IMG/VR virus record: IMGVR_UViG_3300044591_002361
Location: 1-28,117 of that record
Origin: a virus
DNA length: 28,117 nt
Direction: 5' to 3' (one strand)
In this document: positions 8,045-15,565 of the stretch, piece by piece
How positions within the stretch are numbered: position 1 is the stretch's first letter
How the letters are laid out: every line of letters begins with the position of its first letter
Translations under genes and position numbers: made by a program
Notes under the pieces: generated by a model
Database searches by the model: none
What the model was told of the DNA's origin: nothing
The model's input: only the letters and a program-made list of their open reading frames with translations

Positions 8045-8540
8045 GTTTCACCTTTGTCCTTTGTACAGAAAGTAAAATATCGGATAAGTTTTTAACACTA
8101 TTAGCTAAATATGAAAGCCTATCCATTCTTTGTTTAGCATATTTTTGAATTTTTGTGAGCGAAGATGCTTTGTCATTATGTTTAATGGCTTGTAAAGATT
8201 TCTCAACAAAACCATATCCCTTATAATTATTTATTTCATCAGCGATTGTTTCTTTAGCAGTGCTTTCGGCCCAATTGTGTCTGGCTATTTCTCTGTTTAC
8301 GGTTCTTTGTAGAAATAATGAGTATTGTGCTAGTCTATAAGATATTTGAGCACAATCTTCTGGCGTTAATTTCTCTATCATATCTCTACTCATAGTAAAA
8401 TATTCATTAAGTTCACTCTCTGTGAAATTGTGAACATCACTATATTTACCCAATCCTATACTTGATTCATATTCGTCAAGTACTTTATCCCATTGTTCTA
8501 CTTGTTCTTTAGTTGTTTGCAATTCTATGCTCCCATTCAT
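8034..8540 (-). CDS. Hypothetical helical protein
   Basis: The 168-residue product is rich in Glu, Lys, Gln and Ser and looks almost entirely helical, with heptad-like stretches around residues 58-160 (for example AQISYRLAQYSLFLQRTVNRE and LTKIQKYAKQRMDRLSYLANS in sequence). No enzymatic motif or signal peptide is visible. ATG 8540 lies inside the 3' end of the nuclease gene (32-base overlap), and the 3' end overlaps the zinc-ribbon gene by 11 bases, so it is part of a translationally coupled run from recombinase to helicase. A structural or scaffold-like role in recombination is possible but unsupported; I do not recognise the family. Confidence 0.7.
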   Translation of the reverse strand: MNGSIELQTTKEQVEQWDKVLDEYESSIGLGKYSDVHNFTESELNEYFTMSRDMIEKLTPEDCAQISYRLAQYSLFLQRTVNREIARHNWAESTAKETIADEINNYKGYGFVEKSLQAIKHNDKASSLTKIQKYAKQRMDRLSYLANSVKNLSDILLSVQRTKVKHGS

Positions 8541-8913
8541 TAATTAAATTATAAGGAAGTTCAACATATGTGATACCGTTAATTTCGCACCACTCCTTCT
8601 TTTCTTTATCTCTTTTTTGTGCCTTTAGAAAAGATAATTTATTGGCGTGATAAAATGGAGTAAACTCATAGTGTTGTTCTCCATGAACCTCAATACATTT
8701 TTTATTTAATGGTATATAAAAATCTAGATATAATATTTCTGACTTACGCACACTAACAGGAACTTCTTCCAATATTTGCATAGTAGGAAATATCTTTTTA
8801 ATTATTTCTCTGGCTTTCAAATGATACGTTGACTTTTTAGTTGTGGTATCCTTGCTTATATTACCAGTAATATGCCAAGATATTATATTACCATCTAAAT
8901 CTCTAATATTCAT
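8509..8913 (-). CDS. Vsr/DUF559-like PD-(D/E)XK endonuclease
   Basis: The 134-residue product contains YLDFYIPLNKKCIEVHGEQH (D64, E75, H77, H81). This resembles the catalytic strand-turn-strand of Vsr/DUF559-type PD-(D/E)XK nucleases, where DF..P....IE.DG..H is typical. The usual second Asp of 'E.DG' is His here. A preceding helix (KAREIIKKIFP) and a later VELPYNLI strand fit the same fold. Such proteins act as nicking repair endonucleases or as free-standing homing endonucleases in phages. ATG 8913 overlaps the TGA of the recombinase gene as ATGA, so it is co-translated with it, which favours a role in phage recombination or repair over an independent selfish gene. Confidence 0.72.
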   Translation of the reverse strand: MNIRDLDGNIISWHITGNISKDTTTKKSTYHLKAREIIKKIFPTMQILEEVPVSVRKSEILYLDFYIPLNKKCIEVHGEQHYEFTPFYHANKLSFLKAQKRDKEKKEWCEINGITYVELPYNLINEWEHRIANN

Positions 8914-9926
8914 TTAATTCCCATGGTCTTTTTAACTTCTGCATATAAAGTCGTATATATTTCTGGATTTTCCAATAGAAAATTTCTAACCTTTTCGGTT
9001 CCTTGAAATTTATTTTTTTCTTCACCTTCATTCATAAATGACATAGTATACCAAGCTCCGCCCTTATTAATCAATCCTATATCAACAGCTAAGTTAATTA
9101 ATTCCATTTCTTTATCTATACCTTTACCATACCTGATATAAGAAGTAATATTTCCACCCGGAGGCCCAAGAGCGGAACACAGAGTCTGCCACTCTACCTC
9201 TTGCCCTATTTGCGTATTATCTGCACCCAGAAGCCACGGTTTAAAAGTCTTGGCTCTCATCTTCACATCAGTTTGATAAGCGATTGCTTGGCCGCTCTTT
9301 TCTTTAAATTCAGCACCATACCCAGTTGGATTGCCCATTAAGTGAGTAATACCAATCACAATATTTTTATTAACTGGTATAACATTAGCGACTTTTCTAC
9401 AGAACTTGGCTAATAGTTTAGCACCATCAGCACGTTGCATTTTATCCATGTCGCTAGTAATTTCAGCCTCGGTACACAATGCTGAGTATGAGTCTATAAT
9501 AATAACACTGCCTGGATCTTCATTAATTAATCTCTCTCCGATTTGCAAATATTCCTCTGCGTGTAATATTTTACCAGTTTGAGATCCTATAATATTAAAT
9601 CTATCCAGATTAAGATGTGGTATTCCTTCTAGATCTCTTTTCTTCAATCGACCTTCTATGTTTAGATAATACACATTTCTTGGTTCAGATAGTGCGTATT
9701 CTTCTTTTTGAGCAGTAGCGGCGAAGTCTAAACTTGTGGTTGTTTTACCACATTTTGGTTGACCAGTTAATACAACAAAACTACCCTCTGGTATTCCACC
9801 ATTAAGAATAATATCTAGTGCTGGACTTACTGGTATTGTAATTGTGGTTTTATCTATAATACTATTAGCGTTCAATATAACATTATTACCAAAGTCTTTT
9901 TTGATACTATCTTGAATTGCTACCAT
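8910..9926 (-). CDS. RecA/UvsX-like recombinase
   Basis: The 338-residue product has Walker A as GQPKCGKT (residues 55-62), Walker B as VIIIDS (141-146), and an LNGGIPEGSFVVLTG opening typical of RecA-family strand-exchange ATPases. A DNA-binding loop region is suggested by ITHLMGNPTGYGAEFKEKSG, and CSALGPPGGN lies in the second half. The length fits phage UvsX/RecA proteins that lack long N- and C-terminal extensions. ATG 9926 is preceded by AAAGGA with 8-base spacing. The gene is embedded in the replication block between a hypothetical protein (20-base overlap) and a nuclease, and it probably serves recombination-dependent replication and repair. Confidence 0.9.
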   Translation of the reverse strand: MVAIQDSIKKDFGNNVILNANSIIDKTTITIPVSPALDIILNGGIPEGSFVVLTGQPKCGKTTTSLDFAATAQKEEYALSEPRNVYYLNIEGRLKKRDLEGIPHLNLDRFNIIGSQTGKILHAEEYLQIGERLINEDPGSVIIIDSYSALCTEAEITSDMDKMQRADGAKLLAKFCRKVANVIPVNKNIVIGITHLMGNPTGYGAEFKEKSGQAIAYQTDVKMRAKTFKPWLLGADNTQIGQEVEWQTLCSALGPPGGNITSYIRYGKGIDKEMELINLAVDIGLINKGGAWYTMSFMNEGEEKNKFQGTEKVRNFLLENPEIYTTLYAEVKKTMGIK

Positions 9927-10329
9927 TATCTATATCCTTTAATATGTCTAGTATGTTTTTACTATTGTTTGATTTTTTACCAGTATCCAAAAAATTTCTT
10001 TCGATACTTTTAGGCTTTACATCTGATATTTTACTAGATGATGTTTTATCTATAATATCTTTCAAATGTGGCGCTCGCAAAGAATAAATTTTTCTACCAT
10101 CTGTAGACAATAGACCATCAATAATATCTTTTGGAGAATACTTTGCAAGCAATTTATTTGCTGCTGCTATTTGTCCTTTGTATTCTTTCTCCCATTCTGG
10201 AGATAACCAAAATCTATAATGAAGATCTTTTTTCTTTTTCTTTGCTATTCTTTCACATGCCATTTCCGCTATAAATTGAGCTGGTGTAACATCTTTTCCA
10301 TTAGAATATTTTGACAAATATTTTTTCAT
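9907..10329 (-). CDS. Hypothetical protein upstream of the recombinase
   Basis: The 140-residue product has a compact N-terminal part (about 1-92, including PAQFIAEMACERIAKKKKKD, WLSPEWEKEYKGQI and DGRKIYSLRAPHLKDII) and a Ser/Lys-rich flexible tail. The order of features suggests a small DNA- or protein-associated adaptor, but no family is recognised. ATG 10329 overlaps the TGA of the preceding HTH gene as ATGA, and the 3' end overlaps the recombinase start by 20 bases, so expression is tied to the recombinase. A recombination mediator role would fit the position but rests only on context. Confidence 0.68.
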   Translation of the reverse strand: MKKYLSKYSNGKDVTPAQFIAEMACERIAKKKKKDLHYRFWLSPEWEKEYKGQIAAANKLLAKYSPKDIIDGLLSTDGRKIYSLRAPHLKDIIDKTSSSKISDVKPKSIERNFLDTGKKSNNSKNILDILKDIDNGSNSR

Positions 10330-10661
10330 TTATTTGGCTTAAAAATGTGTTCCATATTTTTGTCGTTGGTTGAATCGTTCAATTTCTTTTTTGCATGATC
10401 ATTGAACTCTGACGCTTCTTTTGTCATGATAGCAACATTATTAGTATTCTTATTTTTTGTATGAGTAATCATTAAATCTTTTGAAGACTTGACTGGTTTA
10501 CTTTTAGTAGCCAATGTACTATGGCTTTGTATGTTATTTTTTTCTATATATGTTTTTACGCTATCTGTTGTGATATTTAATTCGTCGCTAATTTCATCTA
10601 TAGAAGACCCATTAGTATATAACCAATTAATAGCATACGAAGTTGATTTGGATAGTTTCAT
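10326..10661 (-). CDS. Small helix-turn-helix protein
   Basis: The first 45 of 111 residues form a plausible helix-turn-helix: TSYAINWLYTNGSSIDEISD followed by ELNITTDSVKTYIEKNNI. This resembles sigma70 region 4-like or LuxR-like recognition helices, where the 'I.EIS..L.I....V..YI' pattern is typical. The rest is basic and low in complexity. It could be a small transcription regulator or a sigma-like adaptor. ATG 10661 lies just after the TAA stop of the upstream gene, and the TGA stop overlaps the next ATG. It shares the operon with replication and recombination genes. The HTH call is moderately secure; the specific function is unknown. Confidence 0.68.
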   Translation of the reverse strand: MKLSKSTSYAINWLYTNGSSIDEISDELNITTDSVKTYIEKNNIQSHSTLATKSKPVKSSKDLMITHTKNKNTNNVAIMTKEASEFNDHAKKKLNDSTNDKNMEHIFKPNK

Positions 10662-10662
10662 T

Positions 10663-11058
10663 TTAGTTCAGCTCTCTTTCTGCATTATTTAACCATGCTT
10701 TGTTTTTTGTTTTTAGAAAAGATAGATACATATCAAATACTTTAGAGTTTACTTGTTTATAATCCCAAGCCTTTTTCCCCGCTCTGGCTAAAAACTTTGC
10801 TGCGGTTCCTTCTGAAAACATCCCGATTGGGTTATAAATTTTGCCATAAACACCCGTTTTAATATAAAACTTTGTTGCGGCTTGGCTAGTCACTTTTTTA
10901 GCACAAACTTCTGAAGTTTCTGTATTGCATCTTGGGTTTTTATTAGCGTCAATAAACTGATGCTTACCTATAATAGTATAGTACTCTGTATCCGACTCAG
11001 TAGATTCATTAACGTTTATATCTTTTTTATGATTAATGCTAAAGTCTTCGTAGTTCAT
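10663..11058 (-). CDS. Hypothetical protein, 131 aa
   Basis: The product has an acidic opening (residues 1-27) and then a compact region of about 100 residues. That region includes KNPRCNTETSEVCAKKV, a FYIKTGVYGKIYNPIGMFSE segment and a C-terminal helix-rich WDYKQVNSKVFDMYLSFLKT. Only two cysteines are present, so a zinc site is unlikely. I do not recognise the family. ATG 11058 overlaps the TGA stop of the FmdB-like gene as ATGA, and the TAA at 10663-10665 abuts the next start, so it belongs to the same polycistronic message. No signal peptide or membrane segment is visible. Confidence 0.65.
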   Translation of the reverse strand: MNYEDFSINHKKDINVNESTESDTEYYTIIGKHQFIDANKNPRCNTETSEVCAKKVTSQAATKFYIKTGVYGKIYNPIGMFSEGTAAKFLARAGKKAWDYKQVNSKVFDMYLSFLKTKNKAWLNNAERELN

Positions 11059-11438
11059 TTTTTAATATCTCTTTTCTTTTTGAGCCCAGTAGATCCTGGC
11101 CACTTAATTTTTGGTTGTTTTTTAACTCTTGACATACCAGTTGGTAATGGTTTCTGATATTGCTCATCTTTATATTCGTTATGTTTCTTATATAGATGTT
11201 GTTTCTCATCTTCACTCAATCTATCAGAGTTTCGTCTTGCTAAATCTCCAATAGTTTTGAGTTCACTATCCATCTTTTTAACAGATGCGGACTGAGATGC
11301 TACATCAATAATATACATTCTCTCTGTATTTTTTTTATTACATTTAATACATTTAGGTTTTTCCTGATAGTCTTTAATGTAGAAAAATAACTCAAACTTA
11401 CTTTTACAATCTAGACACTGATATGAATAATTTGGCAT
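11055..11438 (-). CDS. FmdB-like zinc ribbon protein
   Basis: The 127-residue product begins MPNYSYQCLDCKSKFELFFY and has CxxC pairs at C8/C11 and C30/C33, the zf-FmdB/putative regulatory zinc-ribbon pattern (MP.Y.Y.C..C...FE........P.C..C). In bacteria the family is poorly characterised and is linked to regulation. The C-terminal two thirds are hydrophilic and basic (KMDSELKTIGDLARRNSDRL, later KKQPKIKWPG). The gene lies two bases from the HNH gene stop, so it is part of the same message. It may help regulate phage or host transcription, but that is inference from the fold only. Confidence 0.8.
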   Translation of the reverse strand: MPNYSYQCLDCKSKFELFFYIKDYQEKPKCIKCNKKNTERMYIIDVASQSASVKKMDSELKTIGDLARRNSDRLSEDEKQHLYKKHNEYKDEQYQKPLPTGMSRVKKQPKIKWPGSTGLKKKRDIKK

Positions 11439-11439
11439 A

Positions 11440-12024
11440 TTAAAATTGATATGATTCCGGTAAATAAATTCTCCATTCCTCTGGAATGTCTTCTCTTATC
11501 TTATACAGATGGTGGGCTACAGGCAAGTATTTGATATTTTTGGTTGGAGCTATTGGAAATTCTTTAAGTTTCATATTCGCTTGTTTGGGTGTTTTATTAC
11601 CCTTTTTCCTATTACACTCGACACAAGCTGTCACAATGTTAGTCCAATTAGTAGGAGATCCTGATTGATAATTCCATATAGACTTGGGTACTACATGGTC
11701 ATAAGTTAAATTATTAAAATCAAATTTTTTATCACAATATTGACAAGTATAATTATCTCTGATAAAAATATTTTTTCTAGAAAAATTCACAGACTGATGA
11801 CTAATTCTAAAATATCTTTTTGTTTTAGCTACCGCAGGTATTGGATATCTTTTATTATTGACCCCAACTATATGGTCATCAATATAAAAGTCCACAATAT
11901 CAATACCATATTTATTATTAGCTTGATACCTCATGTGCCATATAACTGCCTTTTGCCAGTCAATAATAGACAATGGTGTAAAATCAGCATTTAATAATAA
12001 ACATCTACTATTTTTGGACTTCAT
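11440..12024 (-). CDS. HNH endonuclease
   Basis: The 194-residue product contains an HNH/zinc nuclease core: CQYC (C94, C97), TYDHVVPKS (D109, H110), NWTNIVTACVECNRKKGNKT (N130 region, C134, C137). The N-terminal LLLNADFTPLSIIDWQKAVI is the usual opening of free-standing bacterial HNH proteins of the 'LN.sy.PL.v..w..A' group. In phages HNH proteins act as homing endonucleases, packaging nickases or anti-host nucleases. It overlaps the PhoH gene by 17 bases. There is no intron or intein next to it, so a homing role is possible but not demonstrated. Confidence 0.88.
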   Translation of the reverse strand: MKSKNSRCLLLNADFTPLSIIDWQKAVIWHMRYQANNKYGIDIVDFYIDDHIVGVNNKRYPIPAVAKTKRYFRISHQSVNFSRKNIFIRDNYTCQYCDKKFDFNNLTYDHVVPKSIWNYQSGSPTNWTNIVTACVECNRKKGNKTPKQANMKLKEFPIAPTKNIKYLPVAHHLYKIREDIPEEWRIYLPESYQF

Positions 12025-12727
12025 TTTCGTGTTGTTCTAATCTATCTAAAATCTTACCAATAATTGGATTTCTAATTATATCACTATTATTTAGACGAGC
12101 TACTCCAATTTGTTCAAGATTTTCTAAATATGTTATTAGGTCGATAAATCCACCCCTCATACTTCTATGAAGATCGGATTGACTAATATCACCTGTGAGT
12201 ACCATTTTACTATTATTGCCGGTTCTTGTCAATAACATTTTTAACTGATCGTACGAGGCATTTTGACACTCATCTGCAACAATAAAACTATTATGAAAAT
12301 TACGACCTCTCATCAATCCTAGTGGCACAATTTCTATTTTATTATTCAGCTTTAAAGATACATACATTGCTGTTGGTATAAAATGATAAATTTCATCTAA
12401 TAAAGGTAGTAGATACGGGTGTAATTTTTCTTCTGCTGTGCCGGGTAAATAACCTATTTTTTCACCACTCTCTACTACTGGTCTGGTGATAATAATTTTT
12501 TTTACTTTATCATCTAACAAATATTCTAAAGCCATACCAACAGCGATATGTGTTTTACCACTACCGGCTACGCCTTGACAAAAAGTAATTGTATTTTCGG
12601 CTATCGTTCTAATGTATTCTTTTTGATTTTCAGTTTTTGGCTTTAATCTATTACGATAGATAGTTGAATTTGGCTGAATATCATTAGTAGCATCAATTGT
12701 CTTTAATTTCTTTTTATTTTTTCTCAA
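12008..12727 (-). CDS. phoH: PhoH-like ATPase
   Basis: The 239-residue product has Walker A as GVAGSGKT (52-59), the RPVVESGEKIGYLPG motif that is diagnostic for PhoH, DECQNAS (Walker B around 152-156) and VLTGDISQSDL. PhoH-family ATPases are very common in aquatic phages; their biochemical role is unsettled (RNA-related helicase or nuclease partner, originally phosphate-linked). The start is TTG at 12727, with AAAGG seven bases upstream. It lies between the ribonucleotide reductase and the HNH gene, 24 bases after the former. A basic N-terminal stretch (RKNKKKLK) is visible. The family assignment is firm; its role in this phage is not. Confidence 0.92.
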   Translation of the reverse strand: MRKNKKKLKTIDATNDIQPNSTIYRNRLKPKTENQKEYIRTIAENTITFCQGVAGSGKTHIAVGMALEYLLDDKVKKIIITRPVVESGEKIGYLPGTAEEKLHPYLLPLLDEIYHFIPTAMYVSLKLNNKIEIVPLGLMRGRNFHNSFIVADECQNASYDQLKMLLTRTGNNSKMVLTGDISQSDLHRSMRGGFIDLITYLENLEQIGVARLNNSDIIRNPIIGKILDRLEQHENEVQK

Positions 12728-12751
12728 TTTATTACCTTTCTGAAATAGAAG

Positions 12752-14947
12752 TTAAATCAAACATGCTCCACCAGCACAACTGACTTCCTCTATCCCAGCA
12801 GTATTGTCCTCTGTTTCTAACAGTTGTGTATAATCAACCTTTTTATATGTTTCATATAGATCGCAATATATTTTCCAATTATAAACATCCTTCATGCAAT
12901 ATGTTAATCTCTTAACATCGCCAGTAAAATATTTACCAGCAAAGTTTTTCATTTTTGTCACGAATTTTAATTTAGATTCATGATGATCTTTATTAGCTTG
13001 ATTTAATGTTACATAATCACAGGCTGCCCACAGATTATTATCAAAAGCATTTAAGCCCAGTTCTATTAAACCAGAGCACCATAATGCAGCATCCCCGTAT
13101 TCTTTTACAATCTCTCTACTCGTATATACAGTAGTGAATGGGGCTTGTGGATAGTCTTTATCTCCGCTTTGTGGAATTAGACTAATCCCAGCAAAATATT
13201 TACGATTATCATAAATATATTTAGTAACTTGCTCCCATTCATCTGGCTTAACAGTAACCGTGTTGCTAACATTATGACTTAAATAGTCTTGAGTACATAA
13301 GCTTTTATTTTTACCAGAATAGACCCAATTCTTTTGAGTATCTTTTACAATAGATAACATATCTACTGCTGGTAATTGGTTTTTTGTTTTAGCTCCATCT
13401 GGAACTTCAATTGGAAATTTTATAACTTCGTCCGTATTATTGGCCGACCAACTAGATTTTTCACATGCTTGCGGGTTATAATTTTTAAAGTGTAGGTATG
13501 GTGCTTCTAAAATATTAGCCTGTACGTGTCTAATATAGCGTTTAGCATGATGCGGATGGATGCCAGAACTAGTACCCAACATACTAGAACTAGTACCTTC
13601 TGGCTTTAAACAGGTTACTCTTGCGGCCTGATTAATACCAATCTTTTTGGCCATTTCTTTATTTGTATCGACCGCTATTTTAGCTCCTGCTTTTAATACC
13701 TTTTCTGATAGTACTAAATCATGCTTTTCCATGATGCCTGTTAGAGAAACACCAAGCAAAGCCTCTCTTTGAAAGATTTTGCAACTAATCTCTCCAAGAT
13801 AATCTAGCTTGGTAAATCCAGCCTGTAAAGTTCCAATAATAGCAGCAGCTTTGCAACGATCATAAAAATCATTTTCATCTTCAATAGATGAGCAATTAAT
13901 AGTAGATAAATTACAACCTTGCCATCCACTCTTTCCACTTTCTTCATCCACGGGCCACATACCGACCTCAACACAAGGATTAAAGGTCATTTCTGTAGAA
14001 TCACTCCAAATAAATCCTGGCTCACCAAATTCTTTAACGCTCTCCATTAATGCTTGAAACTGTTCTAAAGTTGTATCATCCTTTAATAAAAGAGCAGAGT
14101 TATTGCTTCGTGCTCTTTGTGGATTATCCATATACCAATTACCAGTTTTGGCTTTAGCCATTTCTTCATCATCAGCACTAAATAGTGCTAAACTAGCAGA
14201 TCGTCTAACACCGCCACTTAAAACAGCATCACTGCTATGCATAATTATATCATAAGCATCAATTGGTCTTAATTTTTTCTGACCATTGGCTATGCATCTA
14301 TCTAATAGTGTTCTGATTTTTTCTAACCCATTAGCTAATGGCTCAAATCCTGGCGCTTTGCCAACACCAGAACTTAGATCCGATCCCTTTTCTCTAATAT
14401 TGCTGTAATCAAATACAACATATGTATTTTTATACATTTTGAATTCTTCGATAGGTTTGCTAAAATAACTACTTAAAAGAACACCAAGAGCATCAGCCCA
14501 ACCTTCAATACTATCTTCTATAATATATTTAGTGCCTTCTCCATTATTTTCTACTTCATGTTCTAATGATGGTAGTTTAGCAACATGATGCTTTTGAACG
14601 CTAAAACCGGTTCCACTACCACATAATAACAACCAGAAACATTCTTGGAAAAAACGCAGCCTATCACAGTAAGAACTGGTACAATTGTATATTTTTGCGT
14701 GACGCTTTAGAATAGGATCTCCACCAAATTGTAAACCTCTTTGGCTACCAAGAACCTTCTTTTTATACATCATATCGTAGGCCCAATTGATTTCATCAGA
14801 AATATTTTTATCAGCATACATAGTATGCATCATATTTTTAACTCTTTCAACTGCTTCTTTCCAAGTTTCTCTACGATTTTTTTCTGGAATCCATCTGGCA
14901 TACTTACTAACAAATGTATAATTTTGCAGTTCTTGAAGAGCGGACAT
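12752..14947 (-). CDS. Class II (B12-dependent) ribonucleoside-triphosphate reductase
   Basis: The 731-residue product matches monomeric adenosylcobalamin-dependent RTPR, as in Lactobacillus leichmannii. It has NCTSSYC (C89, one of the redox cysteines), NPCVEVG (N323, radical C325, E327), GWQGCNLSTIN (C345, the second redox cysteine), CLKPEGTSSSMLGTSSGIHP and a C-terminal SCAGGAC pair (C724, C729) that regenerates the disulfide. It converts NTPs to dNTPs independently of oxygen, but needs cobalamin from the host. ATG 14947 has a strong AGGAG site seven bases upstream, and a 113-base leader with an inverted repeat precedes it. It supplies dNTPs to the polymerase operon. Confidence 0.93.
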   Translation of the reverse strand: MSALQELQNYTFVSKYARWIPEKNRRETWKEAVERVKNMMHTMYADKNISDEINWAYDMMYKKKVLGSQRGLQFGGDPILKRHAKIYNCTSSYCDRLRFFQECFWLLLCGSGTGFSVQKHHVAKLPSLEHEVENNGEGTKYIIEDSIEGWADALGVLLSSYFSKPIEEFKMYKNTYVVFDYSNIREKGSDLSSGVGKAPGFEPLANGLEKIRTLLDRCIANGQKKLRPIDAYDIIMHSSDAVLSGGVRRSASLALFSADDEEMAKAKTGNWYMDNPQRARSNNSALLLKDDTTLEQFQALMESVKEFGEPGFIWSDSTEMTFNPCVEVGMWPVDEESGKSGWQGCNLSTINCSSIEDENDFYDRCKAAAIIGTLQAGFTKLDYLGEISCKIFQREALLGVSLTGIMEKHDLVLSEKVLKAGAKIAVDTNKEMAKKIGINQAARVTCLKPEGTSSSMLGTSSGIHPHHAKRYIRHVQANILEAPYLHFKNYNPQACEKSSWSANNTDEVIKFPIEVPDGAKTKNQLPAVDMLSIVKDTQKNWVYSGKNKSLCTQDYLSHNVSNTVTVKPDEWEQVTKYIYDNRKYFAGISLIPQSGDKDYPQAPFTTVYTSREIVKEYGDAALWCSGLIELGLNAFDNNLWAACDYVTLNQANKDHHESKLKFVTKMKNFAGKYFTGDVKRLTYCMKDVYNWKIYCDLYETYKKVDYTQLLETEDNTAGIEEVSCAGGACLI

Positions 14948-15060
14948 TTTATCTCCTATTAATGTTTACTTGAAAAGATCGAGTATTACCAATGTTCTTA
15001 AAGAATTTATAGACATTTTATCATCCGGTAATACTTATTAAATTGAATCGATAACTGTAT
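14948..15060 (-). promoter_or_regulatory. Leader of the ribonucleotide reductase gene with a long hairpin and an AGGAG site
   Basis: This 113-base gap is the longest non-coding stretch in the window. It carries AGTATTACC at 14982-14990 and its exact reverse complement at 15027-15035, separated by 36 bases. Inside this, AATG/CATT arms and a small TTCTTaAAGAA palindrome (14995-15005) could extend or compete with the stem. An AGGAG ribosome site lies just upstream of the reductase ATG. A TATAAATA octamer at 15058-15065 on the coding strand overlaps the stop of the deaminase. No U-run follows the stem, so a simple terminator is unlikely. A transcript-level control element or a protein-binding site is the most plausible reading. 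Confidence 0.55.
14982..15035. repeat. Perfect 9-bp inverted repeat, AGTATTACC / GGTAATACT
   Basis: Arms at 14982-14990 and 15027-15035 are exact reverse complements. They flank 36 bases that hold an additional AATG...CATT pairing and a TTCTTAAAGAA palindrome. The arms lie entirely in the only long intergenic region. Confidence 0.6.
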
Positions 15061-15531
15061 TTATAATACACCACACAATTGTTTCAGCCATGAAAGATTT
15101 GGTGCCGTATAAATAATATTAATTCCACTCATTTGTACAAAAGTGTTGAATCTTATTTGTGCGGCTTCGTCAAATAAATGAGTCCCATGACTTCGATTCA
15201 TAACAACTGTGGAAACACCCTCTTGCCAAAGAGCCATAATACAATCATTGCAACTTTGACCAGTAACATATGCTATACCATTTTCTGGTCTAATTATACA
15301 ATTTGATAGAGCATTACGTTCAGCATGGATCATCCAGGGATATTTATCTGGTCTAGTATTTGGCAATAACGCATCGTCAAGACCTCTCGGAAAACCATTA
15401 TATCCTAATCCTAGGATTCTATTATTTTTATCTGTAATAACGCATCCGTGTTGCGTTTGAGAGTCATGGCTACGTTGAGAAACAACAGTAGCTAAACCTA
15501 AAAAATAATCTGTCCAGTTTGGTCGGGTCAT
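15061..15531 (-). CDS. dCMP deaminase (zinc-dependent)
   Basis: The 156-residue product carries the cytidine/deoxycytidylate deaminase zinc site: HAERNA (H69, E71) and SCNDC (C94, C97). It starts MTRPNWTDYFLGLATVVSQR, resembling the standard 'RPSWDEYFM.LA..ua.RS' opening, which fixes ATG 15531 as the start. It deaminates dCMP to dUMP, feeding thymidylate synthesis. The usual Pro before the first zinc cysteine (PC..C) is replaced by Ser. No thymidylate synthase is in the window. A consensus promoter lies immediately upstream, with only six bases between its -10 box and the ATG and no ribosome-binding site, so translation may be leaderless. Confidence 0.9.
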   Translation of the reverse strand: MTRPNWTDYFLGLATVVSQRSHDSQTQHGCVITDKNNRILGLGYNGFPRGLDDALLPNTRPDKYPWMIHAERNALSNCIIRPENGIAYVTGQSCNDCIMALWQEGVSTVVMNRSHGTHLFDEAAQIRFNTFVQMSGINIIYTAPNLSWLKQLCGVL

Positions 15532-15537
15532 GTGTTT

Positions 15538-15565
15538 ATTATATGTAAAACTCTGCCTTGGTCAA
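15538..15565 (-). promoter_or_regulatory. Sigma70-type promoter (TTGACC-16-TATAAT) for the dCMP deaminase
   Basis: On the coding strand TTGACC (15560-15565) and a perfect TATAAT (15538-15543) are separated by 16 bases. They occupy the 34-base gap between the glycosyltransferase stop and the deaminase ATG. Only six bases (AAACAC) separate the -10 box from the ATG, so the expected start point is at or next to the first codon. It lies at the border between the surface/structural genes and the nucleotide/replication genes, as an early host-polymerase promoter would. Confidence 0.65.

Noticed and set aside
11440-12024. Homing endonuclease inside an intron
   Set aside because: The HNH gene overlaps PhoH by 17 bases and neither neighbour is interrupted, so there is no intron context.
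14948-15060. Cobalamin riboswitch upstream of the class II reductase
   Set aside because: The gap is only 113 bases, I see no B12-box-like conserved core, and the visible structure is a simple long-loop inverted repeat.
15058-15065. T4-type late promoter TATAAATA
   Set aside because: The octamer matches the T4 late consensus exactly, but in a genome this AT-rich several chance copies are expected, it overlaps the deaminase stop codon, and no T4-like late sigma factor or co-activator is in the window.
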